64,000 nt of DNA from Acanthococcus lagerstroemiae (GCA_031841125.1 CM063110.1:27151626-27215625); one strand, 5' to 3'; counted from the first letter of the stretch, positions 1 through 12,055 are shown. Translations and numbers: made by a program. The notes: a model not told the origin generated them from the sequence alone.

Positions 1-1075
1 TTCTTGAAGATTTTTAATAAAATATTCCTCAGAAACCATCGGAGTTTTCGCCCCGAATATTTCCCATGCACTTCTTCAAAAATCATCAGAATATTTTGTC
101 GATGAATTTTGATGAAATTTTTGGAAAACACTGGAAATTTTTTCTAAACATTTCCAATGAGATTCTTCGTTAATTATACCGGAATTTTTTTCCAACAATT
201 TCCAATGAAATTCCTTAAAATTCATCGGAGACTCTTCTCGAAGATTTCCAATGAAATTATTCTTTGGAAATTATCGGAGATTTTTCCTGAAGATTTTCGA
301 TAAAATTTTCCAAAAACCATCGGAGTTTTTTCCTGAATATTTCCTATTTAAAAAATATCAGAAGATTTAATTTTGTGGAAAACATTGCTCCGATGAAGTT
401 CTTTGGAAATCATCAGAGATTTTCCCTGATGATTGTCGATAAAATTCTTCAAAAACCATCGGATTTTTCCAAGATATTTTCGATAAAATTCTTTTAAAAC
501 TATCAAGATTTTTGAAGAAAATCTTTGGAAAACATTGGACATTTTTTCTGAAGATTTCCGATGAAATTCTCCGGAAATTATCAGAGATTGTTCTCAAAGA
601 TTTCTGATAAAATTCCTTGGAAATCGTCGGAGATTTTCCCAGAATATTTCTAATGAAATTCTTCGGAAATCACCGGTAGTTTAACCCAAAATTTACCGAT
701 GAAAATCTCTGGAAATCATCGGACCTTTTTTCTGAAGAAATGCCTCAAAAATCATCGGAGATATTTCTCGATGATTTCCAATACAATTCTCTGATATCGT
801 TAGAGATTTTCCCTAAAATTCTCAACAAAATTCTCCCAAAATCATCGGAGATTTTTCTCAATGATGCATATCCGATGAAATTTCTCGAAAATAATCGGAA
901 ATTTTTCCTTAATATTTTCGATAAAATTCCTCGAAAATTATCTTTGGAAATTAAAGGAATCTGCTTGAAGATAAATTATGATGAAATTCCTTGGAAATCA
1001 TCGGAGATTTTCCTTTGGGAGTTTCGTTTTTCGTCTTTATCTATGAAAACAGAATATACACATTATTCATAGTTT
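1..1075. repeat. Satellite-like array of ~40-50 bp degenerate units
   Basis: The whole stretch is made of variants of a unit that alternates 'GATTTCCGATGAAATTC' and 'TTCGGAAATCATCGGAGA'-like blocks. Each unit is itself partly palindromic (TCCGATGA / TCATCGGA). The same family fills the core of the foldback element at 22.3-23.6 kb, in the orientation of that element's right half. It may therefore be the right half of another foldback element cut by the window edge. Open frames here are by-products of the repeat and are not genes. Confidence 0.85.
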
Positions 1076-1156
1076 AGAAAATCTTACCACAATTTTCCAA
1101 ATTGTTAAATTTTTCCAAAAAGAACAGAATGTATTATAAAATTTCCGAGTAGAGTC

Positions 1157-1405
1157 CAGGGACGTACCGAAGAGTTTTTCTTGGGGGAAAGGGAGGGGGT
1201 AAAAATTGCGAAAGTCCCAACTGACTCAACTCAAAATTCCCAAGTATCAATGCCAAAGAAGATACCTTTTGACTTGTTGGATTTTCCCGACCTCTCAACT
1301 CAATTCCCAAATATCAAAGCAAAAAAAAAAATAGATCTTTTCAACTCGCCTAACTGAAATGGTAAATTTTCCGGTTGCCCCTGCTCCTTTATCGGTACGT
1401 CCCTG
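1157..1405. mobile_element. MITE with CAGGGACGTACCGA terminal inverted repeats
   Basis: It begins CAGGGACGTACCGA and ends TCGGTACGTCCCTG, a perfect 14-bp inverted repeat. The inside is AT-rich and non-coding with G-runs. A relative with CAGAGACGTACCGAT ends lies at 5451-5644. I saw no clean target duplication. It abuts the next MITE (1406-1623), so one may have inserted into the other. Confidence 0.7.
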
Positions 1406-1623
1406 CCTTCGATAACTTGGCAGTTGGCAAATTTTGAAACTGTTCATTTGAATTTTTCATTTTCTAAGAACGTTGTTCGTTTGTTTTTGTTTATTATTAT
1501 TTCTTTTTTAAATTAAAAAATCGGCAAATTTTAAAAAATTTTGTCGGCGAATTTTTAGTTTAAAAAATATTTGTCGGCAAATTTTCCTTCTCCACCCCCC
1601 CCCCCAGTTAAGTTTCGTCTCTG
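1406..1623 (+). mobile_element. Fragment of a CAGGGACGAAAC-type MITE
   Basis: It shares 'TTGGCAGTTGGCAAATTTTG', 'CTGTTCATTTGAAT' and the end 'AAGTTTCGTCTCTG' with copies at 14413-14669 (reverse), 53212-53528, 53935-53990 (partial) and 55807-56076. The 5' end is replaced by the MITE at 1157-1405. Confidence 0.7.
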
Positions 1624-3140
1624 TATCAGTGCGCCTTTGCTGCGAAATTCCTTTAAAAAACTGTTTGTTAAAAAAGTCCCTATTGCCGCTTCTCTTCTGC
1701 GAACCGCCCTCTCAGTTCTCAGATTTCCCGGAGCGCCCTAAAAAGCCAGTCCGTGTGTGGGCTTCATGCAATACGCACAATTGAACTGAACTGGAATCAA
1801 GTTCAGTGTCGGTCGGAAATAGGATGAGGGCCAACCGATAGACATATCCATGTCAATAACAGGTAATAATCATAATAATAATAATAAATGAATGAATGAA
1901 TGAATGAATAAATACATTAAAAACCGTGTATATTTGGCGAAGTTTCGTAAATTCAAAGCCTGGTTCTAGAAAGGTGGTGGGGGTGAGTATATGGGAAAAA
2001 TAAGAAATTCCCGAACCTCGTGAAATTTTGAAAGTTCGCCATCCATGGTTCCCTCCAAAACGAATCTACGAATACATATATGTACTTATGACATTTTTGA
2101 GCTCTTCGGTTTCCTCATTCTGCATCATCATAGGGGGGGGGGATGCTTTTAGAAATATCTTCGATCAAGATGGTCACCAGGAAAGTCTAGGCACCCTTCA
2201 ACTTTTTTTTATTCAACACTGCGGCTGGAAAGGTCGGTAGAACGTTAATTTTATTAATATGCGACGTATAGGATGATAGACGTTTCTCGTTGTCATTCAA
2301 GAATTCATTTTCATTCCATAAATAATGGCGTCGCGTCGCTAAAAGATTTCGTGAAAAAATGGCTACTTCACAGTTCCCAGCACGACGTAATTTCATGCCA
2401 CAAAAAAAAAAGAAGAAAAAAATACATTCTCCAGCAGGTAAAAATATTCAAAAATTTAATTAACGATCTCGGTCGCAAATATTCAGGAACATGGAAAGTT
2501 CATCGAACACATAATCCGGAATTTTCGTAAACGCCGCTTAGGCAAGCTGATTTTTTCTTCTGTTTTGCAAATACGAGCTTGGTCGTGCTACGCGACAGAA
2601 AAAGGGTACACGACACTCGAGTATTGCCATGATTAAAAATAAAATTCTGCTCGGCTAAAAGTGAATAACAGCATTAACCGAAAGACAGTAAAAAAAAAAA
2701 AAGAGCGAAAAAAAAAGATGGAATAAGGCGTACAACGGAGGGAATGATATAAAAAAGAATTGTATCGCAAATTGCGAGAAAGTCGAGGTAAAATCGATTC
2801 GCAGAGCTCCAGTTTTTCAGTTCCTTATACTTGTAGGTCGAAATTCGGATGTACCGGGTGGGCTGGGGAGGGGGCGGAACGCCGTTACCGGCGTATTCAA
2901 AAACGCGCTTCGGGAAACGATCGTCTGCGTGACCCGCTTCTTTTTACCTCTTGCGTTTCCTCTCATTGTTCGTTCTGTTCTGCAATTTAGTCAAAATGCT
3001 GGGGCTGTTGGCTCTTACTCGGCTGCTGAGTGGCCGAGTTCGTTTCGCAATTTCGTATGTGGCTTTTCTTTTTTCGTTGATACAAAAATGGCGACAGTGG
3101 CAATTTACGAGAGGAATGTGAGATTTTGAATATCTCAAGT
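1624..3140. other. No gene recognised; one dispersed repeat
   Basis: Positions 1760-1860 contain a dispersed repeat ('GCACAATTGAACTGAACTGG ... GGATGAGGGCCAACCGATAG') that recurs inverted at 9245-9340. A short (AATG)n tract lies near 1890-1910. The rest is AT-rich with poly-A runs; the open frames are short and unlike any family I know. Confidence 0.5.
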
Positions 3141-3144
3141 TTGT

Positions 3145-3740
3145 GTGTATACTTGTGGTCTCCCTTCGACCACTGATGCGATACTCGAAGGAGTAGTTTC
3201 TGAGGCCGGGGGTGCGGTGTCTCAGGGGCAGGGCTTGGAAGCAATAAAACTTCCGCTTTCAGCTTAGCTTCCAATTAATTTTTAACTTCCGGCTCTTAGC
3301 TTTTATACCGGGCCAAGTTTTTCGGATTCGGATTCCGGTTTCAGATTCCACAAAAATACGGTTTTTTTCGGCTTCCGGCTTTTGACTTTCAACTTCTATA
3401 AATAAACTGAGTCAGGGCATCAGGGGAGGCTTATCAGTTACCGGCGTTACCGCTTACTGTACTGGCCTACTGGTACCAGATGAGCACCAAAGTTGTTGTT
3501 TATTGGCTTTGACTTGTTATCACTTATTTAAAACATAGAAGCCGAAAAGAAGCTGAAAACAATTTTGCTTTTAGCTTTCAGCTTCCCATCACCAGTACAT
3601 TTTTTGGATTCGGATTTTGCTTTTGGCTTCCTCAAAAATAAGGCTTTTTTGGCTTTTAGCTTTCGGCTTTCAGCTGACTTCCAAGCCCTGCTCAGGGGTC
3701 ACTTTGGCATGCGTGCATCACCATACGTCCCACCACACCA
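3145..3740 (+). repeat. Dispersed repeat (copy A), split by a hAT-like MITE
   Basis: The outer parts (about 3165-3228 and 3691-3740) read 'CCACTGATGCGATACTCGAA ... GGGTGCGGTGTC' and 'GGGTCACTTTGGCATGCGTG ... GTCCCACCACACCATA'. The same sequence without the insert occurs at about 15215-15320 (reverse strand) and 55295-55410. Those two copies show the empty site of the MITE at 3229-3690. Family identity unknown. Confidence 0.75.
3229..3690. mobile_element. hAT-type MITE with perfect 8-bp target duplication
   Basis: The ends are CAGGGCTTGGAAG and CTTCCAAGCCCTG. Both sides carry the 8-bp duplication CTCAGGGG (3221-3228 and 3691-3698). An 8-bp duplication and CAGGG ends are typical of hAT elements. 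The 462-bp body is built of degenerate 'AGCTTTCAGCTTCC' motifs and codes for nothing. Copies of the surrounding repeat at 15.2 and 55.3 kb lack it, which confirms insertion. It resembles the MITE at 32597-33077. Confidence 0.9.
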
Positions 3741-3819
3741 TATACTTGTGGTCTGGCAACCACTCGCGCTCACCTTAAAGGTTGTTACTTCAGTTAATGT
3801 ATTGATTTTGGAGACAGTA

Positions 3820-4580
3820 CGTAAAAAACACGTGTGACCCTCTGTCGATAATATCGAATATGAGGGCAGGCCTGAGAGCTGTGCAGTAGCGTTAGTGCTG
3901 ATTGAGCTCAGTGTTGCCAACTTTTTTTTCCCATACAGAGCTAGACTGCCTTTCAAATGTGCTAAATGGGTGCTAAATCGCCTCCCAAAAAATGATAAAA
4001 ATGGATGCCAAATGGAATATCTATTTTTTGCTACTTGAAACCAAAAAAGACATGAAAAGTCCGCCAAAAGTAAGATGCTAAACTTCGAAGAATATGCTAA
4101 ATTGGATTTAATTTGGTATAATTTTGGAATTCTAATGGTAGAAAATAGAAAGGAACCAGTCCAGCACCGCAGTACCTTCATAATCATGAATCTATTCATG
4201 AATAGAGTGCGCTGTTATCCATAAATTGTGTATTCTGCTTTTCTGATGCAGTTCTCTGACATTTTTTTGATTTTTTTGCTTAAAAAAAGAATTATGCTAA
4301 AATTCTAAACTATGCTGAATTCAGATGTAACTATGCCGAAGAAAGATGCCAGATTCCAGATTAAACATTTTGGAATACTGTAAAATTGAATTATGCCAAA
4401 TCTAGCATCAATTATGCTAAGTTGGCAACACTGTTGAGCTACCAGAAGTAGGCTGAATAAGTCTCGACTGGAAGCTCTCAGATATCTGCGGTTGTATTGT
4501 AATCATCATATGATCGGAGCTGGTAAAGGCTAAGACAGGACGTGTCTAATGTTTAACACTCCCCCCTCAGTCGAAGTCCA
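3820..4580 (+). repeat. Dispersed repeat, copy 1, split by a hAT-like MITE
   Basis: Flanks at 3830-3908 and 4434-4560 ('GAATATGAGGGCAGGCC...', 'TTGAGCTACCAGAAGTAGGC...', 'TATCTGCGGTTGTATTGT') match 5280-5455 and 5645-5700 of a second copy. That copy has no insert at the equivalent position but carries a different MITE further on. Confidence 0.7.
3909..4433. mobile_element. hAT-like MITE with CAGTGTTGCCAACTT ends
   Basis: Terminal inverted repeats CAGTGTTGCCAACTT / AAGTTGGCAACACTG enclose 525 bp of AT-rich non-coding DNA. The flanks are TTGAGCT at 3902-3908 and 4434-4440 (7 bp, or 8 depending on where the end is set). The related repeat at about 5345 shows the uninterrupted 'TTTTGAGCTACC' site. 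TIR type and duplication length fit hAT. Confidence 0.85.
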
Positions 4581-5269
4581 TTGTACGCCTGTCTTGAAAG
4601 GGCCCACTTTGTCAATCTTAGTTTTGGTTGTAGAGCTGTTTTTCTGAATTTGGACCGAAAAATCTATTTTTGGGTTTTTAGCGTTTTGGATAGTAGGAAC
4701 TCTGCTCTTTCACCTACCTTTGCTATTTTCGATATCTCACTTCGTTCCAGCTCCAGAGAGTATGAAATGCATCGAAACAGAAAGGACCCAGCTTATCAAT
4801 TCCGATTTCTTTCTCTTAGGAAGTTCTCACTCTTAATCACTTTGCTAAATTTAAACGTTTTCCTCAAAATACAGGTTTTCCGTGGCTTAACTTATAAAAT
4901 TCGAAAACATATCTTTCTGTAACCTCACAGAGCTGGTTAAGGTCTCATTCGAAAGGTGATTTTGTCTGGTATAACCGCCGCCCCTTAACTCTATACCGAC
5001 CAAGTGGGCCCTTTCGATAGAGACGAACACTATATGCCATATATGTAAAAGGCCTCGTATGGAATTATGACTTACTGTATCATCTAGAAAAAAATTATAT
5101 TCCTGGTTAAAATCTCAATTCTGAGACCTGTAATGTAAAATTCACTAAGATCTGCAACCTACTGCAACATACAAGTAAAAATACATGCTGTTGAGAGTAC
5201 CTATTTGGAGTTCCATTTAAGAAAATATCAGTGTTCGAGGTTAGTTTATGTTCTTATCTTAGAGGCAGC

Positions 5270-5710
5270 ATGTGTACAAAGAACCCGCATGACTCTCTCT
5301 TGATAAGAGCGAATATGAGCAAAGGCCCGAAAGCTAAGTGCTGATTTTGAGCTACCCCAAGTGGACTGAACAAGTCTCGACTAAATCGACCACCGAGGTA
5401 GAAACGATTGTCATTGTATACTCTCCCTTCAGACTCTAGGTATCTGCCGTCAGAGACGTACCGATAGGAGGAGGTAGGAATTTTTCGCTCAGCAAATAGG
5501 AAAATTTACCATTTCAGTCAGGCGGAGTTAGAAAAATTCAACAAGTCAAAATTCTTGCTTTGATACTTGGGAATTTTGAGTTCAGTCAGTTGGAACTGAC
5601 ACAAATTTTGCCCCCCCCCCGAAACACTCTTCCGTATGTCCCTGTCTATGGTTGTATTGTGATGAATCATCACAAGATCGGAGCAGGAGACAGAACGTGT
5701 CTAACAGTTT
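5270..5710 (+). repeat. Dispersed repeat, copy 2, split by a MITE
   Basis: It matches the repeat at 3820-4580. The MITE at 5451-5644 interrupts the 'TATCTGC(G)GTTGTATTGT' stretch, which is continuous in copy 1 near 4485. Confidence 0.65.
5451..5644. mobile_element. Small MITE, CAGAGACGTACCGAT ends
   Basis: It begins CAGAGACGTACCGATAG and ends with an imperfect complement (GTATGTCCCTG). It shares internal text ('CAAGTATCAAAGCAA'-like, inverted) with the MITE at 1157-1405. The empty site is visible in the sister repeat near 4485. The target duplication is imperfect. Confidence 0.6.
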
Positions 5711-5989
5711 TATTTTTTGGTTCAGTTGAACTTTTATTTGTAGTTTCATGAATGATTGTATCGCTTTCGAAAGAGACTGAGTGCTAGATGTCGATTTGAG
5801 AAAACCACCTTTTAAAATTCAAAATGTTATAACAGGGGGTCTAACGGTCCATCATTCGCCTATTTTAATAGGTTTCTGAAAAATTCGAAAGTGCGGTATT
5901 TTAGTAAAGTAATGTATGAATGTCCACAAAATCTCATATTTTTTAATTGATTTGGATCTACAAGTTTATAATTAAATCAGAGACACTTA

Positions 5990-7665
5990 CCTGTTTTGAA
6001 AATTGTCCGGCGAAAGTCTTCCGGAGAAACCCACCCATCCTTTATTCGTTGTCCCCCACCCCCACAAATGTGATTGTTTAGCTTTCATGCTTCTTTATGG
6101 CAAACCCCCACTCGCTTGAGCACCCATCCACCGACCACAAAAGTTATCGGCAACTATCAAAAAATTACCCAGTAATGGGCACCGCTGCTACAGTCTTTTA
6201 CAAATCGGGCTAAATTTTCTAATTTTATTCAATTGAAAATCTGTAGTATCAGACCATGTTCATTTTCAACTTTCTCAAATTTTCCAAACTTTCCGATTTT
6301 TTCATTCTCAAAATTGTTGGCATAACCCTTCGATCATTTTTCAAAAATATGACCACAATTTTTCGAGAAGCTTACTCAATTTTCGTATATAGTATTTTTT
6401 AAAGACGTATGACCCCGAATTAAGTTCAGTTTCCACGTTTATCAAATTTTAGGCTTTTTTCCAAGATTTCTCTTGTAACCCTTTGATCATTTTCCCCCTG
6501 TATTACCACTATGTTCCATAAATCTTACTCAAATTTGGTACACTAGTTACTTAAAGACTCACAATATTAAGTCAGTTTTAGTATACATACTTACCATTTA
6601 ATTTAATTATTCGAATTTCAAAATGTTTTTCCTTCCAAATTTTTTTCTGAACTTATTGATCATTTCCTCTGGGTGACTGCACGAATCGGGCAGTATTTTT
6701 CTATTCGAGTTCTTTGGAAACGCCTGACATCGAATTAATCTAATTTTTCAAATTTATCGAATTTGTGAATTTTCTCTCCGCGAAAATCGTTCTCATTGCT
6801 CTTTGATCACTTTTCCGGAACATTACTACAATTTTCCGTAAAACTTACTCAAGCGCGCGAGTTTTTTGAAGACTTGATCGCAATCTCCAGTTTTGTCAAA
6901 ATTTTCGAATTTTTCATTTTTCCTTTTTTCAAGAAATTTTTATTATAACCCTTTCATTATAATTTTCCGCGAACCTTACTTACGACTATTTAAAGACTCT
7001 CGATATTGAATGGAGTTCAGTTTTCTATTTTATCGCATAATAAATTAAAACGTTTTTTTCCTTTCCAAGTCCTTGTGTCTGAATCTGAACCCGTTGATCA
7101 TTTTCTCTGGGTGACTGAAATTTTTCACGAACCAGGCAGAATTTTTCTATTCGAGTCGTTTGAAAACTCTTCATATCAAATTAATTTAAATTCAAATTTA
7201 TCAGATTTGTTTGAATCCTATTGTCTTTTCTCAGAAATGTTTGTCCTAACTCTTTGATCATTTTTCCATTTCCATCCACGAATTCTTGTAGAGTTATGAT
7301 CCCGAATTATAATTGATTTCCAATTTTGTTAAAATCTTCAATTTTCTAACATTTTTATCATCATCTATTATTATTTTCCTTCATGACATCTATTTTATAT
7401 GAATCTTATTCAAATTACATATGAGTTGTTAAAGACTCCCAATATTAAATCAAGTATTATATCGAATTATTTGAATATCAAGATTTTTCGTTTCTTTCCC
7501 CTTCTTGTACCGTCGATGATTTTTCCCGCAGTTATTGAAATTCAGTGGTTTATTTCTGTTTTGAAAATTACCCGGCGAAAATCTTCCGGAGCGACCCACC
7601 CTGGCTTTATTCGTTGTCTCCCATAAATGTAATTTTTTAGCTTTTATGCTCCTTTGTAATTTTGC
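5990..7665. repeat. ~145-bp tandem array (higher-order ~435 bp) with repeated flanks
   Basis: Between about 6200 and 7500 a degenerate unit recurs ('CTTTGATCATTTTTCC...ACTTACTCAA...TTAAAGACTC...ATTTTTCGAATTTT'). A more distinctive variant, 'CTCTGGGTGACTG ... CGGGCAG', occurs near 6671 and 7102, so a higher-order period of about 430-440 bp is likely. The array is bracketed by two direct copies of a roughly 100-bp segment ('CCGGCGAAAGTCTTCCGGAG ... TTTATTCGTTGTC') at about 5995-6100 and 7562-7660. Non-coding. Confidence 0.7.
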
Positions 7666-7779
7666 CTGGACATTACAATCCCCCTTACTTGTCACCCGAC
7701 CATCCACCGCAGAAGTTCTCGGCTTCTGCTGGAAACTTATCCCATGGTTGGTTCTGTTTCGTTTTTTCATTTCTTTTGA

Positions 7780-8270
7780 GGCCGTTTTCTGGTGGAAAAA
7801 AGGGACGGGGTAAATAGAGGATTTGTTTTGGGGACGATGCTCTCAATTTTTTCCTACAGATCAGACCGGAACAAGGTAGATGAGATCAAAAATGATGAAA
7901 GATGAATATCACTTCTCGATTTAATCTTAATTTACGCGATAATCATGTGAGAGGTGAGAAAAGACTAAAGAAAGAAAAAAAAACAAAAAAAAACCCAATC
8001 AGATCTGTTGAATTATGCGATGACTTGGAAATAAATCATCTTGACTTATAATACAGCTAGATGCATAAATCGTGTACTATCTTAAGTGATCATATTCAAA
8101 GTTTCAATATCTTTAGTGCAGTAGAAATTGAAATATGAGGAAATGAAAAACGTTAAAACATTGGTAAAAAGTAGGGGAAAAAATTGTTTTTCTAGTTTCT
8201 CAATTTTTTATAGAGCAGTGGGTAGAAGGCCCCCTGAGCGCAGAAACATGTTTAAAACCATTTACAAATC
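7780..8270. other. No feature recognised
   Basis: AT-rich sequence with poly-A tracts. No long frame, structured repeat or known motif was seen. Confidence 0.4.
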
Positions 8271-8289
8271 TCGACTTAGGTCAAAAAAC

Positions 8290-8700
8290 TCCTGAGCTGC
8301 ATAGTGCATAGTACTGGTTCTTGTCTATGGATCCCAGACCTGGGCCGTGACTAAGAAAAATATCCAGAGGCTAAAAGACTCATTATACAATGTTGCATAG
8401 CATCTGGGAAATACACTCAGAAACATAATTAGTAAGGAGAATTGGCTACAAAATTATAAAATTGAAACTTAAATTTGCGGGGCATGTAGCTGGGGGACGA
8501 AATAAAAAGTGAGGATACAAGGTGTTTGGACATCATACGAGAAGAAAAGAAAATGGGTTACCCCAGTCCATTAGCGTGTTGGGATTGTCGCAAACGTTGG
8601 TATAGGATGGATAAGGGTGGCTCAAAATAGAGAAGAGGGTGGTAGAGATCAATGCCCAAAAGTGGGCGGATTAATAGGCGCCAGTTAGCTGAATAAAATA
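8290..8700 (+). pseudogene. LINE ORF2 C-terminal remnant
   Basis: Broken frames give 'VYGSQTWAVTK', 'LKFAGHVAGG' and a tail like 'RWxRSMPKSGRINRRQLAE'. This matches the region after the reverse transcriptase in RTE/Jockey-like LINEs ('LLYGSETW', 'WAGHVAR', 'GRPxxRW'). It ends in an A/TAAAA-rich stretch (AAATAAAATAAAAG), compatible with a LINE 3' tail. Several stops; dead copy. Confidence 0.7.
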
Positions 8701-8750
8701 AAATAAAAGAGGCCAACTCAATTTTTTGTGATTTTTTAAAATTTCTCCAA

Positions 8751-9081
8751 TACACTAGAACGTTGATTATCCGGAGTAATTGGGACCATTATCCGGAGTA
8801 ATTGGGACCAGAGGCTTTCCGGATAACCGAAACATGTGCATATTTTATAGAAGAAAACACATTTTGAAGGAAAATAGTCCAAAAACTTGGCTCATTGGTT
8901 TTAGAATTTCCTGATTTGTCCAGAAAACCTTAATAGACTGAACAGGCTAGACTAGAAAGAAAAAAAAAGAGGTTTTTCCTAATAATCCGGGCCCTGATTG
9001 TCATTTTTTTTTGGGGGGGGGGCATTCCGGTTAATCGACGTTCCAGATGACTGACTTCCAAATAATTGACGTTCTACTGTA
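8751..9081. mobile_element. pogo/Tigger-like MITE
   Basis: The left end is TA-CACTAGAACGTTGATTATC and the right end reads AATAATTGACGTTCTACTG-TA. The two are imperfect inverted repeats flanked by TA. 'CAGTAGAACGTCGATTATCCG'-style ends are characteristic of pogo-related Tc1/mariner elements. It is 331 bp, non-coding, with poly-A and poly-G runs inside. Confidence 0.75.
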
Positions 9082-9244
9082 CTTGATCTTTTTTTTTTCG
9101 GGGCCAAATAATTTTCGGAAAGCTTTCCGAATCAAACTCAGTGGAAATGGCTAATTTTTCGAGACAAATTCTGATTTGGCGTCGAAATTGAACCTAGTCG
9201 TAGTCTGGCCGTATGACGCTCATTTTTGTGCGAGTTACACTAAT

Positions 9245-9690
9245 TTTAACATGGATATGTCTATTGGCTGGCCCTCATCCTATTTCCGACCGACACTGAA
9301 TTGAATTCCAGTTCAGTTGTGCGTATTGCGTGAAGCCAATCAGTATGATTTGGCTCTTCATGGTCACAATTTAGTTCAGTTGTCCATATTTCCATAGAAA
9401 TTTTTTTCCCCTTCTAGCCATGTGCTCATTGATCTTGATCTTTGCTGCACGGCTGAAATCTGCAGCCGATTAATTCCCCCGACACGCCGTATTGTTAGCA
9501 GAAATTTCCATGGAAATTTTTTAATCAGGGTATGATACACTCCTGTTGCGTGAAGCCAGTCAGTATGATTTAGCTCTTCATGGTCACAATTCAGTTCAGT
9601 GGTCCGCATTTCCATGGAAATTATTTTTCCTTATAGCCAAGTGCTCATTGATCTTGATCTTTGCTGCGCGGCTTTCAGTAACTATAAGAC
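9245..9690. repeat. Tandem partial duplication plus inverted dispersed repeat
   Basis: Positions 9330-9460 and 9546-9680 are two copies of the same ~130-bp sequence ('GCGTGAAGCCAATCAGTATG ... GTGCTCATTGATCTTGATCT'). 9245-9340 is the inverse of the repeat at 1760-1860. Confidence 0.75.
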
Positions 9691-10143
9691 ATGTCTATGT
9701 ACCAGTGTATCTGCATGCAGTATTAGTTTACTGATGATTTTGTCAATAGAAATGTCCTTGGAAATGTCAACCACTGAATTTACTTTGGTCATTTTTTGTC
9801 TCAACTTCTCCAACAGACTACACCTTGACTCCCATGGGAAGGAGGTCCCAGCAACGGTCGGAGACCGGCTTCTCGGAGACGAAAGAAATACTCTAGCCTC
9901 TCCCCTTAGACATTTTTCCTATATTTTTTGCAAACGAAATGATTTGACCTAAGTACCAATACTCATTTATTCTTGAAAGTTTCCCCATTGATTAGTAGTT
10001 TACTGACCCCTTCCCGATTGGAAATGAATTTTGTTAGTCCAGAGTCTTCACTTCTTTCTGTTAATTCCTGAACCAAGTTTCAATTTCGTTAAATTCTTAG
10101 CCACTATGTACAATATATCATCTGCAAAACTTCAGTTGCCTAG

Positions 10144-10540
10144 TCATTTACCCAAAATTTTGATACCTTTTCTGAAGATCTTTTTTAGTGTCCAGTTAAA
10201 AAGGTTTGGGAAAAGTAGATCGCCCTGTTTAACACCCCTTAGGGTTGGAAATCTTTCTCCAGACTCATCCAGTTTTATATATTCTTCCGGATGTTCATAC
10301 AAGTAGACGAGAATTTTTAGTATTCTCTCGGGAACCCTTTGTGCTGCCAAGGCTTTCGACATCTTATATGTAGTAGAGTTGAATGCGTTATTAAAGTGAA
10401 CAAACATGAGTCATATCTTCACATCGTGTCCCTTACACTTTTCTATGATCATACTCATTGTGTGAGTATGATCTATAATTGAAAAATTTTTCTGAACCTC
10501 CCCCTATCTCCCTGTTACTCCAGAATATTGTATTCTCTTT
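10144..10540 (-). pseudogene. LINE reverse transcriptase fragment
   Basis: On the reverse strand an 87-residue open stretch contains 'FVHFNNAFNSTTYKMSKALA' and then 'LRGVKQGDLLFPNLFNWTLK'. These correspond to RT motif A (usually FxDFxxAFD; here the aspartate is replaced) and motif B (RGVKQGDPLSPxLFN). The replaced acidic residue in motif A and the surrounding stops mark it as dead. Separate from the copy at 12083-13506. Confidence 0.85.
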
Positions 10541-11188
10541 TTTTTAGAATTTCTAGAAATATTTTCTCAAAGTTGGCTGATAGACTTAAAAGCGGTAATT
10601 ATTTATATCGACTTTGTCACCCTTTTTACGAAGAACAATGATCTCTGGTATGTTTCATTAACTGAGTGTAACCCGGGATTTATTAATTTTATTGAATAAG
10701 GTGGTTAGTGGTTTTGTAATAGAGTCAGATAAACTTTTAAATAATATTTCGTTTTCTGTGTCATCAGGCCTGGTTTTTTGTTTATTTTTAACTCTTTCAG
10801 GATTTTGGCAACCTCTGTATTTTTTTATTTATTTATTGAGCTTAGCCCAATTAGTAGCTAACAAGTTTTTTTTTTTTTTTAAACTAGGTAAGCGAATTTA
10901 CCTCTCGCTGACTCCGCCTTCGGCTACCCATTTCTGGGTATAGCTCTCCGTCACTTCCCCCCATTAGTCCCTATCTCTGGCCAGGTATATCCATTGGGAC
11001 CCCGCGCCTTGCACCAGTTCGTCAGACCATCTCCTGACCGATCTGCCTCTTTCCTTCTTGCCTAGGTCTGGGATCCATGTTGTCAGGATTTTGTTCCATT
11101 TGAGTCCCGAGTCTCTTACAACATGGCCAGCATACTTCCTAGCCGCTTGATGGCAACCCAGATGTTTTTGACTTTAGTTCTATTAATT

Positions 11189-11480
11189 ACGTGGGTCGTT
11201 CAAAAAGTAAGGTAACAAGGCCGATAAAAAAATTACAACAAATTAGAAAAATGTATTCAAATGAAATATGTTTACATATAGTGGGGGGTAGAGGTTCCCA
11301 AACATCCCATCCGAATTCCTGCAACAAACTCTTCGTTACATTCACTGTGTGAGGGGTCGTATTGTCTTCAAAGAAAATCAGTCCTCGCGTCAACAAAGCG
11401 AGACCTTCATTTTGTATGGTCCATTTCAACTTTTTAGATAACAACATCACCGTTCCGTATTCACCCTGTGATGCGGGTAG
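11189..11480 (-). pseudogene. mariner transposase C-terminal fragment with TIR (left arm)
   Basis: The TIR 'GTGGGTCGTTCAAAAAGTAA' lies at the left edge, followed on the reverse strand by 'FFEDNTTPHTVNVTKSLLQE' and 'FGWDVWEPLPP'. This fits the mariner motif around the second catalytic Asp (HDNARPHxA, then FGWEVLxHPPYSPDLAPSD). The copy is truncated and the catalytic block is degenerate. Confidence 0.8.
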
Positions 11481-11896
11481 TAATTTTCCTTCAAGAGAAT
11501 GCGACCCATGACACTGAAAATGTAACGAAGAGTTTGCTGCAGAAATTCGGATGGGAAGTTTGGGAACACTCGCCTCACTCCCCAAATTTAGCACCCGGCG
11601 ATTTTCAATACTTTCTTGCATTTAAAACAGTATTTGTCCGGAAGAAGACTCGACAAGAACAATAAGCTGATCGAGGATATGTCAAACTGGTTCAATTTGT
11701 TAGCGGCAAAGTAGTATGCTAGTGGTGTAGATAAACTAATCCACCGGTCGAACCAATGTTTAAATCGACTGGGAAATTATGTTGAGCAGTAGTACATACA
11801 TGGATATATGTAAACATATTTCATTTGAATAAATTTTTCTAATTCGTTGTAATTTTTGTATCGGCCTTGTTACCTTACTTTTTGAACAACCCACGT
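11468..11896 (+). pseudogene. mariner transposase C-terminal fragment with TIR (right arm)
   Basis: Forward strand: 'IFLQENATHDTENVTKSLLQ', then 'FGWEVWEHSPHSPNLAPGDF' (mariner SPDLAPSD block, third catalytic residue present as D of 'APGD'), then the TIR ending 'TTTTTGAACAACCCACGT'. It is a second truncated 3' half pointing away from the one at 11189-11480, so the pair forms the core of the palindrome. Confidence 0.85.
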
Positions 11897-12055
11897 AATT
11901 AACAGGACTAAAGCCAAAAACATCTGGGTTGCCATCAAGCGGCTAGGAAGTATGCTGGCCATGTTGTAAGAGATTCGGAACTCAAATGGAACAAAATCCT
12001 GACAACATGGATCCCAGACCTAGGCAAGAGGGAAAGAGGCAGACCGGTCAGGAGA

